Assembly: GCA_930367215.1 (NCBI GenBank)
Contig: OV884059.1
Location: 155,990,511 to 156,054,510 of the forward strand
Reading direction: 5' to 3'
From: Pollenia angustigena
Lineage: Eukaryota > Arthropoda > Insecta > Diptera > Polleniidae
DNA: 64,000 nt
Positions 59,771 through 64,000 of this stretch are shown piece after piece. Each line of letters opens with the position of its first letter. The stretch's first letter is position 1. The position numbers were made by a program, and so were the translations under genes. The notes beneath the pieces are model-generated. The model did no database searches, was not told the DNA's origin, and was given only the letters and a program-made list of their open reading frames with translations.

Positions 59771-62700
59771 CCTTCTTCACTGTATTTACAAGTATACAAA
59801 CTTGAGCAAATCGTTTTAATTTTAACTAAGTTCACTGCGCAAATAGCAAAAACACTGCCATACACTATACAAACGCACTGTACAGTGTCAGACTTGAGCA
59901 CTGTACTTGAGTAGTACAGCATAAGATCTTGACAATCAAATTGTTTGTTTTTTTAATTCAGGCTTAAATTAAGGAAGTGAGATTGTTATACATTTTGAAT
60001 GTAACCGAAAACCCCTACTTAAAAGCCTGTAATTCTAATGGATTTTCACAACTTAAAATTGACCATACCTCCTCTGTTAGTACCAAGTTATATATATATA
60101 AATATATCCCTCTAACTCCCACTGGAGCATAGGGCGCCAAGTTAACTTTATTAAAATTGGGCCTTCAATTTGGCCCCACCGTGACGTTGATCAATTAATC
60201 AATTAATTCCTTTTCATTTCATTTGATTTTTTTTACAGGTTTTTACTAACAGGTTTGTAATAATTAAGTTGTGCATTTCTCGTTTAAAATTTAAACTTTA
60301 AATAGACCATTAATAAATAAAGCATTATGCTACATCTTTTACCCTCAGCTCATTAAAATAAACAAGTGGCGCCATATCAATGTCGTTAAACTATTTCACC
60401 AAAATAAAAGCTTTTATCTTTTATGTTGATTTTATATTTTGTTTTTATTACAGTTCCTATTGAACATCTTTTATTAACAATTTCCATTTTATAGTTTATT
60501 TTATGCGACCATTGACCGCATAAATATTTGCATTTATTATTATAATTTTTTTTTATATTTCTTTCCGCATGCCAGTTTAAAGAGGTGTTTTTGACTGTTA
60601 TTTATTGAGACGTATTTAGTTCACTTTTAAGTGTTACTTAAATATTAATTTAAGTTATTTTTTCTGTTAAATATTTATTCAAATTAAATTATTTACTAGA
60701 ATACTTAGTTCAGTTAAATTGGATAAGTGTAACGGTACGATTGTCATGTAAATCGCTTACGTATTTATTATTATTATTTTTAATTAAATGTTCAAACGTT
60801 TATATTTGAAATAATTATTCTTATTTTGAAAATTTTATGCTGTAGTAATTTTTCTTTTGTATTCGTACATTTGTATAAACTAATTAATGCTTTTAACGCA
60901 TTTTATTGTATGATCGATCGTTTTCAATTAATTACTTTTCGTGAATAGTTTTTTGATATCGTCAATCGGAAACCTTGATGATATAAAATAAATACCAGTA
61001 GTCGAAAATATATTAGATATTAACGTTATATGCTTATTATCTTATTGGTTTCTTTATTAATCATTTGTTATTTTATAATATTTCACAGTGGGAGATTTTG
61101 AAAAACGGGGAAACTTAATCTGGGAGTAAACTGCAAAGTTCAGAATATATTGAAATTTCCTTTTTAATGTTATTGTAATTTTGATTGGTCCCGAATGCTG
61201 TGCTTTTGCCCCTGTTGTTTCCAAATGTAACTAAGTTCGAAAGCTTTAAAACGGAAACATAGGCAAAATGTTCAAACTTTTGCCCTGTCTACTTTTTAAA
61301 AGTTTATTTTTAAAATGTACAATAATTTTAAACAAATTCGCCTGTATTTATAAAAAAATTTTACATTTAATAAAGGTTTACAAAACAAATTTTGTATGAC
61401 AATTCTCCTTAATAAACGTTTGTTAAATTTAATAATCATTTATAAATACGGGGGATTATCTTTTAAGGGCACTTTCAATAATAAAAATAAAAGAAATGAT
61501 CTTAAAGTTAAAGGTTATTCTAAAAGGGTACTTTTTGTAAAGCTCGTAACGTTTAAGTAATACTAAATGTTGCCAGAAAACTTTTAGCATGCATCCCTCA
61601 TTTAAAGTTTCAAGTTCCCAAAACTCCCCAACTCAAATTTAAAATCGCAATTTTTGAGCCTATTGTTTTACTTCTAGTTGGCATATAAAATATTGACATT
61701 GTCGATTTTAAGATCTAAATAAAAGTGACTCAACAATGTTGTCCAGTACGTTCTATAAAATCCTGTTTAAATTATTGCTAAAAATCCTTTCAGGGAAAAT
61801 GCTTAGTAAACCAAAATCTTAAATGCTTTTCACATTTGTCTCGACAATTTTATGTTAAAAATTGTTTAGTTGACGGAGACTTAACTATCTCTTCTGTTTT
61901 GTTTTGGTTCCTCCAAAGTGAGTCAACTGAAAATTTTTAAGTAGAGGCAAAAAAACGGTATTTTTTTTAATATTTCCAATGAAAGTTGAAAACAATTATG
62001 GCATTGTTAAGAAAATATAATAATAAGGAAAGAAATGAAGGCATAAAAAGCCAAAAATTGCTAAACTGGAATTGCATAATGTGAACACTAATGCAATTTC
62101 AAAGCAGAAATTTAAAAAAATTGTTGCAACAAAATTGCAATTCTGAACAAGGACTACATAGGATAAAACGAAATATTTCAACATTTTTCAACTATACATA
62201 ATTACCTTCCCATGGAAATTGTTCTGGTTAAAATCCTAAATTTGGGAACAAATCCTCTCTCATCTGACATCACTCCTCATATAAATCAAGAATAAGATCT
62301 CACTCATAGCCAGATTTTTCTGAAAGCTTTAAAACACACTTTTGTTTGGTTTTCCTATTGTGTAAGCCAAAAGATTATTTTTTACATACTACATGTCGTC
62401 ATTTCAAATCCAGACGGCCGTACTGACAAAAAATTAAATAAAAACTTTTTAATTGATTATGATGTAATTTACAAAAATACATATTTTCTTAACATTTCAC
62501 TCGGTCATCTTTAAAAATAACGATTTAAATAAAGGAATTTAAAAGGCCGTAACTGCATTGCATAAAACAAATACGTAAACTAAGAAGTAGTAACTGCCTT
62601 TTCATTAAAAAATATTAGAACAAATGTGGCACGCGGTTTTCTTTTTGAGTTAAAATTTTTGCCTTACCAAAAAATAATAATATTTACGGATATTTGCGCC

Positions 62701-62816
62701 TTAAAATAAGTAAGATTGGCGGTTCTATTCTAACGGGTGCAACATTTAGACGCTTTAAACGTCTTTTACTAATAGAAAAAAACACATTTGCAATTAAGTT
62801 ATTTCTAGAAGGGGTA
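59771..62816. other. Mostly unique AT-rich DNA, no gene seen
   Basis: Few dispersed repeats are recognisable here compared with the rest of the window. No coding exon, RNA gene or TIR element was supported. The relative lack of insertions may indicate retained regulatory sequence, but no specific site is claimed. Confidence 0.4.
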
Positions 62817-63790
62817 ACATTTTTTAAAACCTTTTCTTTAGCTTCACTTCGGAAAATCAAATCTTGTCACGTTAATTTAACCGCCTTAAGCCTGGTACTC
62901 TGTTCAACATTTCACGTGAAATGCTGTCAAAATGCATATGAAAAAAACTTGTGCGGAATATCCATGAAATAATGTTGATGGAGTTGTACTCTGTTTATTT
63001 TGTGAAAAAGTACCGAAATGTTTCTGGCAACATTTTTTTTACAACTGAGAAATAATGTAAGCTGCCTTTATTTCACGTGGAATTTTAAGCAAAAGCAAAA
63101 AAGTATGAACTTAATATTTAAAAACGAAATAAAATATTAAAATAACACAATCGGTAACAGTTTTTTATCCGTATTTACTATTTATTTATTAAATTTTTTA
63201 TTAAAAAAAAATAATTTTAGTAAAATACATGTGGCGTTTGTTTACATACACGAAGCAATGTAGCATACTTTGAAGGAATAAAAACGTCAAATTGTACAAA
63301 CTCGCAAGATTGGCAACATTGATAAATGCCAAAATTTTCGTGTGGAATAATCAATGTTGCTCAACATTTTTCACAAATTTGAACAGAGTACTAGGCTTTA
63401 TACTCAATGCAAATGGATGAAACTTTGCAGGCATACATATTCCCGATGACAATACACGAATACATGGGCGTAGCGAGGATAAAATCTAGGGGAGGGGGCA
63501 AAATTTTTTTTTGGTAAAATGCTTTTTTACCGCCTTTTACTCAATGCAAATGGATGAAACTTTGCAGGCATAGCCAGGATAAAATCTAGGGGGGGCGGGC
63601 AAAATTTTTTAAAACCTTTTCTTTAGCTTCACTTCGGAAAATCAAAACTTGTAACGTTCATTTAACCGCCTTATTCTCAATGCAAATGGATGAAACTTTG
63701 CAGGCTTACATATTTCCGATGACAATACACGAATACATGGGCGTAGCCAGGATAAAATCTAGGCGGGCGGGCAAAATTTTTTTTAAAATG
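62817..63790. repeat. About 135-bp tandem repeats interrupted by a MITE
   Basis: Copies of CTCAATGCAAATGGATGAAA with CTTTGCAGG start at about 63403, 63540 and 63674, and the end of an earlier copy is at 62817-62888. Each contains some of ATGGGCGTAGCCAGGATAAA, a G-rich run with CAAAATTTTTT, and CTTTAGCTTCACTTCGGAAA. The element 62889-63397 splits the first unit. Confidence 0.85.
62889..63397. mobile_element. PIF/Harbinger-like miniature element, TTA duplication
   Basis: AGCCTGGTACTCTGTTCAAC and, from the right, AGCCTAGTACTCTGTTCAAA are TIRs; TTA flanks at 62886-62888 and 63398-63400. The copy of the surrounding tandem unit at 63665-63676 reads CCGCCTTATTCTCAATG uninterrupted, an empty-site proof. 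ORF 62694-62972 runs across the boundary and is not a gene. Confidence 0.9.
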
Positions 63791-64000
63791 TTCTTTTTTA
63801 AGAAAAGCGTTTCTTAAAAAAAATTTGTTTAAATGTTCTTATTATTTTATATACTATTGCTATCTATTTACAAGAATTTATATGAAATGATCAAATAGCC
63901 ACGAGAGAGCTTTAAAGTGCATGACGAACCAAATTGGCCAACTTTCATAAGATCATACCACAAAAACACAAAACTCTGTTAATTTCTAAACTTTTATTGT

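Overview
The window looks like intronic and intergenic DNA from a calyptrate-type brachyceran fly (blow-fly or house-fly group; this is inferred, no species marker was seen). It is very AT-rich. It holds only a few host coding exons and is otherwise packed with DNA transposons and their short derivatives. Protein matches below are from recall of family motifs, not from searches.

Host genes. All are read on the minus strand. (i) 9079-9523 is the first coding exon of a Graf/oligophrenin-type RhoGAP: an Asn/Ser/Gly-rich extension followed by the start of the BAR domain and a clean GTAAGT donor. The following exons would lie left of the window, so 1-9078 is probably Graf intron 1. (ii) 34600-34696 is a short C-terminal coding exon of a gene I cannot name. 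(iii) 36801-38268 is a complete four-exon group III secretory phospholipase A2 gene of 351 codons. Two possible core promoters lie on the plus strand near 2523 and 20448.

Mobile DNA. The main element is a 6.9-kb Transib (the RAG1-related transposon superfamily) at 48746-55656. It has an exact 5-bp target duplication (CAACG) and ends built like V(D)J recombination signals: heptamer, 22/23-bp spacer, nonamer-like block. It carries a frameshifted RAG1-core-like transposase. Next to the transposase it holds about 3.9 kb of a 565-bp tandem repeat arranged as a giant palindrome, each unit with a tRNA-like T-arm/B-box. The same unit occurs as a diverged dimer inside an unrelated terminal-inverted-repeat element at 38819-39817. 

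Other elements were defined from terminal inverted repeats (TIRs) plus target-site duplications (TSDs): hAT elements at 20488-24855, 26806-27089, 27112-28450, 41118-43057 and 57742-58967; pogo-like TA-flanked elements at 11841, 21581, 36034 and 56743; and a set of small elements with 3-bp, mostly TTA/TAA, TSDs at 24599, 31288, 35232, 47134, 47198 and 62889. The 20.5-24.9 kb segment is a nested stack of at least six insertions. Two families of short repeats ending in a TACCC...GGGTA hairpin recur throughout. Stretches not listed (for example 1114-2500, 4140-6267, 12353-13987, 32481-34560, 59771-62816) are AT-rich noncoding DNA in which I see no gene.
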